Source: Spirochaetota bacterium (lineage in GTDB: Bacteria > Spirochaetota > UBA4802 > JAKQUI01). Taken from it: DNA of 64,000 nt. Location: the NCBI GenBank assembly GCA_029562645.1, contig JAKQUI010000033.1, forward strand, positions 185,146-249,145. Reading direction: 5' to 3'. The notes beneath the pieces are model-generated. The model did no database searches. It had not been told where the DNA came from and saw nothing but the letters and a program-made list of their open reading frames with translations. Shown here piece by piece: positions 48,934-59,626 of the stretch. Every line of letters starts with the position of its first letter. Within the stretch, counting starts at the first letter, position 1. Position numbers and translations under genes: made by a program.

Positions 48934-49902
48934 ATGGCGCGGATACTTTCCGGCATACAACCCTCGGGCACGCTGCACATCGGCAACTACTTCGCGATGA
49001 TGCGTCCCATGATACGCTTCCAGGCCGAGCACGAGCTGTTCTGCTTCATCGTGAATTATCACGCCCTCACCACCGTGGACGACGGCGGCGCGCTGCGCGC
49101 GAACACCCTGGAGGCGGCCATGGACTTCCTGGCCCTGGGCCTCGATCCCGAGCGCGCGCATTTCTGGGTGCAGGGCGACGTCCCCGAAGTGGCGGAGCTC
49201 ACCTGGATCCTGGCCTGCCAGACCTCGCTCGGGCTCCTGGAGCGGAGCCACAGCTATAAGGACAAGATCGCCAAGGGCATCACGCCCAGTTGCGGGTTGT
49301 TCACCTACCCGGTGCTCATGGCCGCCGACATCCTCCTCTATCAGGCGAATATCATCCCGGTGGGGCGCGACCAGAAGCAGCACGTGGAGATCACGCGCGA
49401 CATCGCCGAGCGCTTCAACAACGTCTACGGCGAGACCTTCACGCTCCCCGAGCCGCTGATCAACGACGACATCGCCGTGATCCCGGGCATCGACGGGCAG
49501 AAGATGTCCAAGAGCTACGACAACACCATCAACATCTTCGAGGACGAGAAGGCGCTCAAAAAGAAGGTGATGAAGATCGTCACCGACTCGACGCCCGTCG
49601 AATCGCCGAAGAACCCCGAGACCTGCAACGTCTTCAACCTCTACCGCCTTTTCGCCCCGGCGGACCGCGTGGAGAACCTGCGCGACCGTTATGCGAAAGG
49701 GGGGACCGGCTACGGCGAGGTCAAGAAGGAGCTCGTGGAGCTCATCTGGGAGTTTTTCCGCCCCTACCGGGAGCGCCGCGCCGAACTGGCGAAAGACCCC
49801 GGCGCGGTGCGCGGCATACTCGCCGCGGGCGCCGAGAAGACGCGCGCCGTGGCGTCCGTCACGCTGCGCGAGGCCAGGAAAAAGGTCGGATTGAACTACT
49901 GA
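48934..49902 (+). CDS. trpS: Tryptophanyl-tRNA synthetase
   Basis: The 322-residue class I synthetase has the HIGH-type motif TLHIGNY near the N-terminus, the tryptophan-pocket region around SYKDKIAKG, GRDQKQHVEITRDIA, and the KMSKS motif in IDGQKMSKSYDNTI. Length and motifs are normal for the bacterial enzyme. It charges tRNA-Trp. It lies 95 bases after the Trp/Tyr-rich repeat protein on the same strand. A weak TTGTCA box in the gap suggests it also has its own promoter. No T-box or trp leader is visible. Confidence 0.96.
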   Translation: MARILSGIQPSGTLHIGNYFAMMRPMIRFQAEHELFCFIVNYHALTTVDDGGALRANTLEAAMDFLALGLDPERAHFWVQGDVPEVAELTWILACQTSLGLLERSHSYKDKIAKGITPSCGLFTYPVLMAADILLYQANIIPVGRDQKQHVEITRDIAERFNNVYGETFTLPEPLINDDIAVIPGIDGQKMSKSYDNTINIFEDEKALKKKVMKIVTDSTPVESPKNPETCNVFNLYRLFAPADRVENLRDRYAKGGTGYGEVKKELVELIWEFFRPYRERRAELAKDPGAVRGILAAGAEKTRAVASVTLREARKKVGLNY

Positions 49903-49929
49903 CGCGGCGCGGGTGCGGCCTGGATATGC

Positions 49930-52900
49930 CTACGGCGCCGTCACGTCGAACACGATCATCGTGATATCGTCCGAAAACCGTTCCGTAGCCGTGAACGCGC
50001 GCAGGCGCGCCATGAGCTCCCGCGAGAAGCCCTCCGGTCCCCGGTCCGCGCAGTCGCGCAGGCACGCCGCCAGCCGCTCCTGACCGAACATGTCGCACTC
50101 CGGGTCGCGGCAGTCGCACACCGTATCGGCGCGCCAGGCCTCGGTGATGCCGTCGGTGTACAGCACCACCCGGTCCCCCGGCTCGAGCCGCTCACGACGC
50201 TCCTCGTACGCCTCGCCGGCGAACCACCCCATCGGCTTCCCCTGGGCGTTCAGCTCCGCGCACCCGTCCCGCCCGCGCCGGAACAGGAGGGCGGGGGCGT
50301 GCCCCGCCGAACAGTAGCGCATAACGCCATCGGCGCGGTCAACCACCCCGTAGAACGCGGTGATGAAGTTCGCCTGCACCGTCGCGCGGCAAATCGCCTC
50401 GTTGAGGTCGGCCAGGACGCGCCCGGGCGACGAGCGGTCGGGCATGGCGTCCAGCGTGATCTTCGCGATCATCGCCAGGAAGGCGCTCGAGAGACCGTGC
50501 CCCGACACGTCGGCGATGAACAGCTCGATCCGCCCGTCGCGCGCCGCGATGTCGTAAAAGTCGCCGCCCACCGTGTCCGCCGGCAGATAGGTCGCGTGGA
50601 AGCGGAACCCCGCCGTCCCCGGCACGCCCCGCGGCAGGATGCGGTCGATAATCAGCCGCGCGACCGCAAGGTCGTTCTCGATGATCCGGTTGCGCTCCGC
50701 CAGCATGCGCTGGAAGCGCGAGCTCTTCAGGAGCGCCGCAACGCGCGTGAGCAGCTCCTTGGAATTGAACGGCTTGGTGAGATAATCGTCCGCGCCGAAC
50801 TCCAGCCCCTCGATCTTGTTGGCCAGCTCCGCGCGCGCGGTGAGCATGATGACCGGGAGGGCGCGCAGATCGTCGCGCGCCTTGAGCCGCCGCGTGAGCT
50901 CGTAGCCGTTCATCACCGGCATCATCACGTCGGTGACGATCAGGTCCGGGCGCAATTCGTCGGCGCGCGCGAGCCCGTCGGCCCCGTGTACGGCCAGGTG
51001 CACCTCGTAGTCGCGCGCCAGGAGCGCGGCGATAAACTCGCGCATGTCGGCGTTGTCGTCGACAACCAGGACGCGCGGCCGGTCGGACGGGACCGGCGAG
51101 TGCGTCGATGCGGTCACGGGCGGCGCCGGCGCCGCGAGGTCGGTCATCTCGCGCATCCCCGCGAAGCGGTGGTCCGCCACGGCGTCCTCGACCTCGGAGC
51201 CCGTGACGATCTCCACCCCGGGCCGCCCCGCCCAGCGCTCGCGGTCCATCGGGAGGGTGATGATGAAGACGCTCCCGTGGTCGTCCGGGTGCGCATCGAC
51301 GTGCCGGCTCACCACCGAGATGGTCCCGTCGTGCATCTCCACGAACTCCTTTGCCAGCGCCAGCCCGATCCCGGTCCCCTCGTAGCGCCGGGTGGTTCCG
51401 GTGTCGGCCTGTCCGAAGCGGTCAAAGATGATCCGCGTCTTGTCGGCGGGGATCCCCTCGCCGTCGTCCTCCATCTCGATCACGCAGGCGCCCGCGTCGA
51501 CGCGCACGCGCACCGTGATGCGCCCGCCGCCCGCGGTGAATTTGAGGGCGTTCGAGAACAGGTTCATGAAGACCTTGTCCATCTTCTCGGTGTCCGCCAG
51601 CAGCGTGAGCGCATCCGGCGCCGCGGCGAGGTCCAGGGCGATGTTCCGCGCTTCCGCCGCAGACTCGATGCTGCCCAGATAGCGCCGCAGGAAGGCGACG
51701 ATATCCGTTTCGCGCAACCGCATCGTCATGCGCCCCGCCTCGATCTTCGAGAAATCGAGGATATTGTTGATGAGCTTGAGCAGCCGGATGGCGTTGCGCT
51801 GTATGCCGAGAAGAAAATCGCGGTCCGCGCGGTCGCCGAAATCGCCCTGCAACGCCGACTCGACCGGCGAGAGGATCAGCGTGAGCGGCGTCCGGATCTC
51901 GTGGGACACGTTCGCGAAAAAATTCGACTTCTGCCGGTCGAGCTCGATGAGCGCCGCCTCCGCCTGCTTTTTCGCGGTGATGTCGCGCGCGACGATGTGG
52001 AACTCAAGCGCCCCGTCGGCGTCCGCGACCATGCTCACGGTTTGCCCCACCCAGAAGAGCTCTCCGTCACGCGTCGCCGCCTCGAACTCGAGGTAGGTCT
52101 GGCGGATCTGTTTGCGCAGCTGATCGCGGTAGAACGTAAGCACGCGCTCACGGTGCGCCGTCGGGATCAGCTCCCGGTAGCGGATTCCCATGAGACCCTC
52201 GGCGGTGTACCCGAACCGCGCCAGGCCCGCGGGGTTCATGAACAGGAAGCGCCCGGACCGGTCGCACATGCAAATGATGTCGCTCGCGTGCTCGATGATG
52301 AGTCGGTACTTTTCCTCGCTGCGCCGAAGCTCGTCCTCGGCGTTCTTCCGCTCCGTGATGTCGCGCAGAATGCCCCGAAAGCCGGCCTTCCTCCCCGCCT
52401 CGTCGAACACGAGCGACGCCGTCGTCTCGGCGATGCAGACCGACCCGTCCTTGCGGCGGAACTTGTACGCGAACACCTCCGAGGGAACGCCGGTCTGATA
52501 CACCTCGTTGAAGATCGAATAGACGATATTGATCTCCGACTCGTCCATGAAATGCCCGTAGCCCATGGAGACGAGCTCCTCCGGCGGATAGCCCAGCGTG
52601 CGCGCCATCGCCTCGTTGCAGAAGGTGATCGCGCCGGCGAGGTCCACCTCGTAGTAGCCGTCGTTGATGCTGCCGAGGATGTTCCGATAGCGCTCCTCGC
52701 TCCGGCGCAGCGCCTCCACCGCCTTCTTCTTTTCGGTGATGTCGCGCGCGATGCAATAGAACTCCGTACCGCCGCCCTCCGTGGGCACCAGCTTCACGCT
52801 CTGCTCCACCCAGATGACGCTCCCGTCCTTTTTTATAATGGGAAGCTCGTAAAACGTCTTCGAAACGTTGCGCGAAAGCTGATCGCGATAGAACGCCACC

Positions 52901-53475
52901 GCCGCCGCGCGGTGCTCCTCCTGGATGAATTCGAAAAAGGGACGCGCGGCGAGATCCTCCTCCGAGTGGCCGATCCGGCGCAGCCCCGAGGGCGAGATGT
53001 AGCGGATGCGGCCCGCCGGATTCACGATGTAGATGACGTCCTCGATGTTCTCGACGAGCTGGCGGAATTTCTCCTCGCTGGCCCGCAGCTCCAGCTCGGC
53101 CCGCAGGCGTCCGGTGATGTCGCGCGCCACGCCCCGGAAGCCGGCCACGGCCCCCGAATCATCGCGCACAACGTCAATCGAGTGCTCCGTCTGGACCGTT
53201 GAACCGTCGATGCGGCGCAGCGGGATGCGCACCAGGTCGCGGCGCCGCTCGGAGACGCGCACCGACTCCAGGACCGCGTCGACGCCGCCGGCGATGTCGG
53301 CCGGCAGGTGGTCCCGATAGCGCGTCCCCAGCACGTCGGCGCGGGACCTGCCCAGGAAGCCGCACACGGCGTCGTTCACGAAGGTGAAGGTGCCGTCGAG
53401 GGCCACCTCGTAGTAGCCCTCGCGCAGCGATTCGATGATGCGTCGGTATTTTTCCTCGGCGTGTCCCATGCGCAC
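49930..53475 (-). CDS. Hybrid histidine kinase fused to SpoIIE phosphatase (PAS x4-HisKA-HATPase-REC-PP2C)
   Basis: The protein has 1181 residues from GTG 53475 (1179 from ATG 53469). Four PAS domains lie at about 10-125, 130-250, 255-375 and 380-500. A HisKA domain (SHEIRTPLTLILSP) and an HATPase domain (DDGEGIP, GTGIGLALAKE) follow, then a receiver (VVDDNADMREF, IVTDVMMPVMNG, TKPF; about 800-920). A C-terminal SpoIIE/PP2C phosphatase (about 950-1180) has GGDFYD, DVSGHG, YTDGITEAW and a terminal DD. Phosphorylation of the internal receiver probably switches the phosphatase, linking His-Asp and Ser/Thr signalling in one chain. The gene starts about 10 bases after the HtrA stop, so they form an operon. 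Confidence 0.93.
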   Translation of the reverse strand: MRMGHAEEKYRRIIESLREGYYEVALDGTFTFVNDAVCGFLGRSRADVLGTRYRDHLPADIAGGVDAVLESVRVSERRRDLVRIPLRRIDGSTVQTEHSIDVVRDDSGAVAGFRGVARDITGRLRAELELRASEEKFRQLVENIEDVIYIVNPAGRIRYISPSGLRRIGHSEEDLAARPFFEFIQEEHRAAAVAFYRDQLSRNVSKTFYELPIIKKDGSVIWVEQSVKLVPTEGGGTEFYCIARDITEKKKAVEALRRSEERYRNILGSINDGYYEVDLAGAITFCNEAMARTLGYPPEELVSMGYGHFMDESEINIVYSIFNEVYQTGVPSEVFAYKFRRKDGSVCIAETTASLVFDEAGRKAGFRGILRDITERKNAEDELRRSEEKYRLIIEHASDIICMCDRSGRFLFMNPAGLARFGYTAEGLMGIRYRELIPTAHRERVLTFYRDQLRKQIRQTYLEFEAATRDGELFWVGQTVSMVADADGALEFHIVARDITAKKQAEAALIELDRQKSNFFANVSHEIRTPLTLILSPVESALQGDFGDRADRDFLLGIQRNAIRLLKLINNILDFSKIEAGRMTMRLRETDIVAFLRRYLGSIESAAEARNIALDLAAAPDALTLLADTEKMDKVFMNLFSNALKFTAGGGRITVRVRVDAGACVIEMEDDGEGIPADKTRIIFDRFGQADTGTTRRYEGTGIGLALAKEFVEMHDGTISVVSRHVDAHPDDHGSVFIITLPMDRERWAGRPGVEIVTGSEVEDAVADHRFAGMREMTDLAAPAPPVTASTHSPVPSDRPRVLVVDDNADMREFIAALLARDYEVHLAVHGADGLARADELRPDLIVTDVMMPVMNGYELTRRLKARDDLRALPVIMLTARAELANKIEGLEFGADDYLTKPFNSKELLTRVAALLKSSRFQRMLAERNRIIENDLAVARLIIDRILPRGVPGTAGFRFHATYLPADTVGGDFYDIAARDGRIELFIADVSGHGLSSAFLAMIAKITLDAMPDRSSPGRVLADLNEAICRATVQANFITAFYGVVDRADGVMRYCSAGHAPALLFRRGRDGCAELNAQGKPMGWFAGEAYEERRERLEPGDRVVLYTDGITEAWRADTVCDCRDPECDMFGQERLAACLRDCADRGPEGFSRELMARLRAFTATERFSDDITMIVFDVTAP

Positions 53476-53485
53476 CCGGCGGGGG

Positions 53486-54916
<1,431 letters not shown>

Positions 54917-55103
54917 GACGGTGCTTGACTCCGAGTTGGCGCAGGATGATGAATGCTGCCTGCAGCCTGCGGCGAAAATTTTCATCCGTCAAGTACAATT
55001 ATTCCCGCCCCCGCCATCATCCCGCGCCGCGAGGGTGCGCCCAATAAAGTGGTTGATTTATTCCCCGCCCCGGGGCAGCGTGATGCATGCGGAGGAACCC
55101 GAC

Positions 55104-57158
55104 ATGAGCGCCGGAACGTCCCTGTCCTCCCTGCAGAGGATATTCATCTCGACGACGATCGACCACCTGATCGCCGTGCCCGACGAACATGCCGATAGCG
55201 TCGTGGTGAGCGACCGCATCATCGACGAGATCACGAAGATCCTGGCATCGAAGAAGGGCGGGACGCTGTTCGCGGTCATCTTCATCGACATCGACGACTA
55301 CGAACAGGCCTACGCGCTCCTCAAGAGCTTCAAGCCCAGCGACCTCGCCTACCGCATCGTGGCGATGGACCCGGAGAACCGCCACACGCTGTCCAACATG
55401 GGCCGGCTCAAGTATATCCACGAGCTGCGCACCACGCCCATCATGGACCGCGAATTCATCTTCCTGGTACGGAAGTCCTTCGACGCGATGGTCGACGAGA
55501 TCGCCGCCGCGGCCGAGCGCCAGAGCTACCAGATCCGCCTGATGGACGCCAAGCACGACCAGGAGGACCTCATCAGCATCGGGAAGTCGCTGTCGCTGGA
55601 GAAGGACCCGGACAAGCTGTTGCGCTCGATCCTGTTTTTAAGCAAGCGGATCACCGGCGCCGACGCGGGCAGCATCTACCTCGTCGAGGACGCGACCGGC
55701 GGCGGCACGCAGCTGCGCTTCAAGTATTCGCACACCTTCTCGAAGGAGATCCCCATGGAGGAATTCGTGATACCCTACGACACGAATTCCATCGCCGGCT
55801 ACGTCGCCATCACCGGGACGGTGCTCAACATCCCCGACGTGTACGAGCTCTCGACCGAGGACCCCATCACCTTCAATTCGAACTTCGACCGCACGCAGAG
55901 CTACCGCTCCAAGTCCATGCTGGTCGTGCCCATGCGCAACCACATCGACGAGATCATCGGAGTCATCCAGCTCATCAACAGCAAGGAGAACCTGGACAGC
56001 GCGTCGGTCACCGGCAACGAGGCCTTCGAGGTGCGGCTGACGACGCTCGAGGACTTCGAGACCAAGGTGGTGCCCTTCGATCACCGCTACGAGAGCCTCA
56101 TGGAGGCGGTCGCGAGCCAGGCGGCCATCGCCATCGAGAACAACCGCATGATCCGCCAGATCGAGAACCAGTTCGAGGAGTTCGTGCGCGCGTCGGTGAC
56201 GGCGATCGAATCGCGCGACGTGGCCACCTCCGGCCACTCGTTCCGCGTGGCGGAGATCTGCACCCGGCTCGCGCACGCCGTGAATCAGGCGACCGACGGG
56301 CCGTTCAAGCACGTGAACTTCAACGAGAACGCCGTCAAGGAGCTCGAGTACGCGGCGCTCCTGCACGATTTCGGCAAGGTCTACATCGACATCGCCATCT
56401 TCATGAAGGGGAAAAAGCTCTTCCCCAAGGAGTTCGAGAACCTCATCCTCAAGATGAACTACCTGTACCGCTCCATCGAGCTCAACTACTCGCTGGAGGA
56501 GGCGCAGATCGCCGTCAGGGGGGCGGACCCGGCCCTCATCGAGGAGGCGCGCACACGGAAGGAGGAGCGCGAACGCACGCTCGCGGCGATCAAGGTCATC
56601 ATCGAGGAGGTGCGCCGGCTCAACGAACCCGCGGTCACCGTCACGGACATCGAGCGCCGGATATGCGAGATCGACGAGACGGTGCGCGGCTTTCGCTGCT
56701 ACGACATCGACGGCAATATCGTGCGCGTGCTCACCGACGACGAGAAGACGAACCTGGGAATTCCCCGCGGCAGCCTCAACGAATCCGAACGCCGCGAGAT
56801 CGAGAGCCATGTGGTCCACACCTACAACTTCGTCAGCAAGATCCCGTGGCCGCCGGAGTTCAAACGCATTCCGGAGATCGCGCTCAAGCACCACGAGAAG
56901 CTGGACGGCTCCGGCTATCCCAACCGACTCACCGCCGGCGACATCCCCATCCAGGCCAAGATGATGGCGATCGCCGATATCTACGACGCGCTCACCGCCT
57001 CCGACCGCCCCTACAAGAAGGCGCTCCCGGCCGAGCGGGCCCTTTCGATCCTCGATGACGAGGCGAAGCACAACAAGATCGACCCGGAGCTCTTCCGGCT
57101 CTTCGTCGAGAAGAGGATCTACGAGCAGGTGGGGACGGGATCGGTTGCCGCACCGTGA
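55104..57158 (+). CDS. GAF-HD-GYP protein with expanded HD-GYP core
   Basis: The product has 684 residues. Residues 1-150 form an unrecognised N-terminal domain with receiver-like strands (FAVIFIDIDDYEQ). A GAF domain covers about 165-370 and includes SMLVVPMRN and AIAIENNRMI. The HD-GYP domain has HD at 421-422 in LLHDFGK and HHE at 596-598 followed by GSGYP at 602-606. In the REC-HD-GYP protein of this window these motifs are about 55 residues apart; here they are 175 apart because of an inserted helical, charged segment. Cyclic-di-GMP hydrolysis is likely. GGAGGA lies 8 bases before ATG 55104. Confidence 0.88.
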   Translation: MSAGTSLSSLQRIFISTTIDHLIAVPDEHADSVVVSDRIIDEITKILASKKGGTLFAVIFIDIDDYEQAYALLKSFKPSDLAYRIVAMDPENRHTLSNMGRLKYIHELRTTPIMDREFIFLVRKSFDAMVDEIAAAAERQSYQIRLMDAKHDQEDLISIGKSLSLEKDPDKLLRSILFLSKRITGADAGSIYLVEDATGGGTQLRFKYSHTFSKEIPMEEFVIPYDTNSIAGYVAITGTVLNIPDVYELSTEDPITFNSNFDRTQSYRSKSMLVVPMRNHIDEIIGVIQLINSKENLDSASVTGNEAFEVRLTTLEDFETKVVPFDHRYESLMEAVASQAAIAIENNRMIRQIENQFEEFVRASVTAIESRDVATSGHSFRVAEICTRLAHAVNQATDGPFKHVNFNENAVKELEYAALLHDFGKVYIDIAIFMKGKKLFPKEFENLILKMNYLYRSIELNYSLEEAQIAVRGADPALIEEARTRKEERERTLAAIKVIIEEVRRLNEPAVTVTDIERRICEIDETVRGFRCYDIDGNIVRVLTDDEKTNLGIPRGSLNESERREIESHVVHTYNFVSKIPWPPEFKRIPEIALKHHEKLDGSGYPNRLTAGDIPIQAKMMAIADIYDALTASDRPYKKALPAERALSILDDEAKHNKIDPELFRLFVEKRIYEQVGTGSVAAP

Positions 57159-57160
57159 TC

Positions 57161-57190
57161 CGCAGGGACCGACCCGCTGCACCTTTTTTT
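57161..57190 (+). terminator. Possible terminator after the GAF-HD-GYP gene
   Basis: An imperfect GC-rich stem around GCAGGG and CCCGCTGC is followed by a run of seven T at about 57184-57190. The bulged stem makes this tentative. Confidence 0.4.
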
Positions 57191-57298
57191 AATTCCCCTG
57201 CTGAAAAAAATGTCCGTCCGCACGCCCTCGATTGTACTACTACTGAGCACTGAAGACAGAGTCTTCGACAACGATGAACCCACACAAGGAGGAGTCAC

Positions 57299-57739
57299 AT
57301 GAAGAAATTGTTACTGATGGCGATTGCGATGGTTATTGGGGTCACGCTGGCTGCCTATGGCCAGGACACCGGGACCACCCCGGGCGCCGGGGAGCGGAAA
57401 GAAGTCCGTGAGGAACGACGGGAAGTAAAGGAAGAGCGCAAGGAGGTCAGGGCCGCCGAGGAGAGCCTGAAGGCAAAGCAAGAGCAGCTAAAGACCGACC
57501 AAGCCAAGCTCAAGGCCGATCTGAAGCTCCTTGGACAGACCAAGGACCCCGAGAAGAAGCGCCAGCTAAAAGAGACCATCAGGCAGGACAAGGCTGCCAT
57601 CACTAAGGACAAGAAGGAAATCCGAGAGGCCAGACGTGAACTCCGCCGCGAACGGAAGGAACTCCGCAAGGAGCGTAAAGAGCTGCGCAAGGAGCGCAAA
57701 GAGCTGCGCAAGGAGCAGCGTGAAAAACCAGGCAAGTAA
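57299..57739 (+). CDS. Exported, highly charged coiled-coil protein
   Basis: The 146-residue product has a clear Sec signal (KKLLLMAIAMVIGVTLAAYGQ) with cleavage near AYG-Q. The mature part is almost only Lys, Arg, Glu, Asp, Gln, Leu and Ala in a heptad-like pattern, predicted to be one long helix or coiled coil. The C-terminus carries about four copies of a seven-residue unit ELRKERK encoded by 21-base repeats. AAGGAGG precedes the start. No family is recognised; similar charged proteins are found in the periplasm. It is the first gene of a four-gene group with a barrel-like protein, an ECF sigma factor and a FecR-like protein, whose tail has a similar composition. Sequence here is AT-richer than its surroundings. 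Confidence 0.7.
   Translation: MKKLLLMAIAMVIGVTLAAYGQDTGTTPGAGERKEVREERREVKEERKEVRAAEESLKAKQEQLKTDQAKLKADLKLLGQTKDPEKKRQLKETIRQDKAAITKDKKEIREARRELRRERKELRKERKELRKERKELRKEQREKPGK
57638..57718 (+). repeat. 21-base tandem repeats inside the charged protein gene
   Basis: Units start at 57638, 57659, 57680 and 57701 (the last partial). Each encodes ELRxERK-type heptads. Copy number could vary between strains. Confidence 0.75.
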
Positions 57740-57766
57740 GCATCACATTATTCTCCGTGATTCGCT

Positions 57767-57812
57767 GCCCATGGAGCGGGAGTGCACCTTCCGCCCCATG
57801 GGCTTGTTTATT
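57767..57812 (+). terminator. Strong hairpin with U-rich tail between charged protein and barrel genes
   Basis: The arms GCCCATGG (57767-57774) and CCATGGGC (57796-57803) extend inward through GCGG (57776-57779)/CCGC (57791-57794) and are followed by TTGTTTATT. It would end or attenuate transcription after the charged protein gene. The rest of the 57740-57910 gap holds only the leader of the next gene. Confidence 0.75.
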
Positions 57813-57910
57813 GGATTGACGAGCGGGATGCTGACGAGAAAAAGTTTACCCGATGCGCCGTTCGGACCGAAAGCCGGATCATGTATTCAGCGAAGGACAA
57901 GGAACCCTCA

Positions 57911-59032
57911 ATGGAGATACCGATAAAGAAAGTGTTCGCCGCTCTGCTGGGATGCCTGCTGGCGTTTGCGTCGATGGGGACCGCCCTGATGGCGCAAGAC
58001 CGAAACGGCGGCAGGACCGACACCACGAAGAACATAACCGACGATGATGACGATGCCGCCGATGATGAAGAAGCCGACGGCGAGGCGGACAACGGCACCG
58101 ACGCCGGAAAGAAAAAGGACGACCTGTTCCACCTGACCCTCGGAGGCAAGGGATACCATAATTCAGGCGGCGCGCCCACCTATACCTACTGGAAGCCCTT
58201 TACCGAGCTTGAGCTCACCACGACGTATTTCTTTCTCAAGGCCGGCTACTACCGCTACATCGGGTACCAGATCACCGATGGGAGCGGAAACTATGAATAT
58301 ATCGGCTTCAACCAGTACGCAGGGGAATTGGGGCTCACCCCTTTCAAATGGCTCGAGGTGAGCGGCGGATACCATTTCTCAGAGGGTGAATTCCGCTACA
58401 AGGCCCACGAGTATTCAGGCGAGCTGGTGCTCGATTTCGACATCATCACCCTCACCGGAAGCTATGATCGCAAGCTCGAGGAATACTTCTTCAGCACCAA
58501 AGTCGGCTATACGAACACCAACACCGACACTTACAATGGCGCGCTGGCGGTCAATCCCGGCGAGCATGTGAGCATCGAGGGAAGCTACCAGTACAGCAAC
58601 GCGTTCTATGTCCAATTCGACGACAATTACACCAAACACCTGGGGCGGCTGGGGGCGACAATCCTGCCCATGAAAGAGCTGGGCCTCACACTGGGCGGGG
58701 AGTACGGACAGGATTCGGCACGGTATGTCCTGTACGGCGGCGACGTCGGCTTCACTCTCAAACTCTTCGGCCGGCTGAAATTTTTGGCATCCTACACCTA
58801 CCTGTGGTATCAAGCGCCCTTGACAACGACGGCGGAGAAATCTAATGCGAAGTCGAGCCGCCCAAAGCCCAACCAGGCGGCACTGCCCGCCTCCGCCATA
58901 ACGACAAACGCGGGATTGAGTTCGGCGACCAACGCTCCGCAAACCGGAACGAATCCGTACGTGCGGACCTCGTTGATCAACGAATCGTACGCGAACCACG
59001 CGGTCGTCTTCGGCGTAACGCTGCGGATATGA
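57911..59032 (+). CDS. Outer-membrane beta-barrel-like protein with acidic N-terminal segment
   Basis: The 373-residue product has a Sec signal (VFAALLGCLLAFASMGTALMAQ), then an extremely acidic low-complexity stretch (Asp/Glu-rich, about 35-65). About 280 residues of alternating amphipathic strands follow, rich in Tyr, Gly and Thr (ELTTTYFFLKAGYYRYIGYQ; LTLGGEYGQDSARYVLYGG). The end VVFGVTLRI resembles a terminal barrel strand. A Thr/Ser/Asn-rich loop lies at about 315-350. AAGGA precedes ATG 57911. No specific porin family is recognised. Position directly upstream of an ECF sigma/FecR pair suggests it is a target or sensor of that system. Confidence 0.72.
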   Translation: MEIPIKKVFAALLGCLLAFASMGTALMAQDRNGGRTDTTKNITDDDDDAADDEEADGEADNGTDAGKKKDDLFHLTLGGKGYHNSGGAPTYTYWKPFTELELTTTYFFLKAGYYRYIGYQITDGSGNYEYIGFNQYAGELGLTPFKWLEVSGGYHFSEGEFRYKAHEYSGELVLDFDIITLTGSYDRKLEEYFFSTKVGYTNTNTDTYNGALAVNPGEHVSIEGSYQYSNAFYVQFDDNYTKHLGRLGATILPMKELGLTLGGEYGQDSARYVLYGGDVGFTLKLFGRLKFLASYTYLWYQAPLTTTAEKSNAKSSRPKPNQAALPASAITTNAGLSSATNAPQTGTNPYVRTSLINESYANHAVVFGVTLRI

Positions 59033-59060
59033 TTGACCGGGGGTCCGAGGGGCGATAATC

Positions 59061-59603
59061 ATGCTGATCGCGGAAGAAACAGTCATGGAGCTCTATGACG
59101 CCTATCGTGACGAGCTCTACACCTACGCGCTCCGATTTGTCCGAACGCGCGAGATGTCCGAGGACATCCTCCACGACAGCTTCGTGAGGCTCATCGAGTA
59201 TTCCGAACACCACGAGATTCGCATGGGAACCATCAAACCGTTCCTGTATCGGATAACGCACAACCTGTGCGTGAACGCCCTAAAAAAGAACCGACCGCTA
59301 TCGGCGGGAGGCAATGGCCCTGAGATCGCCGACCGCTCCGACGTATCGAAGAACCATGAACTCGACGAACTGAATGATACGATCGACGAGCTCGTCGACA
59401 CGCTGGACGATGAATCACGGTCGATCTTCATCATGAGGAAGGACCTCGGCATGTCCTTCGAGGAAATTGCCGCGAACCTGGGCATTTCGGAACGGACCGT
59501 CAGAAGAAAGATCGCCGGTGCGCTCTCGTTCCTGGCCGAACAGCTGAAAAAAACCGGGTACATCGATTCTTATCTTATACTTTTGTCAATTTTGCTGGGG
59601 TGA
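59061..59603 (+). CDS. ECF-type RNA polymerase sigma factor
   Basis: The 180-residue protein has region 2 (DAYRDELYTYALRFVRTREMSEDILHDSFVRL), including the core-binding and -10 recognition helices, and region 4 (LDDESRSIFIMRKDLGMSFEEIAANLGISERTVRRKI) with a helix-turn-helix for the -35 element. It directs transcription of a small regulon, normally held inactive by the membrane protein encoded next. ATG 59061 or ATG 59085 could be used. The stop overlaps a GTG that opens the anti-sigma frame, consistent with coupled synthesis. Confidence 0.9.
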   Translation: MLIAEETVMELYDAYRDELYTYALRFVRTREMSEDILHDSFVRLIEYSEHHEIRMGTIKPFLYRITHNLCVNALKKNRPLSAGGNGPEIADRSDVSKNHELDELNDTIDELVDTLDDESRSIFIMRKDLGMSFEEIAANLGISERTVRRKIAGALSFLAEQLKKTGYIDSYLILLSILLG

Positions 59604-59626
59604 TTTGTACTGTTAATGGGAACGTC

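Noticed and set aside
50299-53202. A 967-codon open frame antisense to the kinase-phosphatase fusion
   Set aside because: Same composition-driven artefact; no domain, signal or ribosome site, while the minus strand encodes conserved PAS, kinase and phosphatase motifs.
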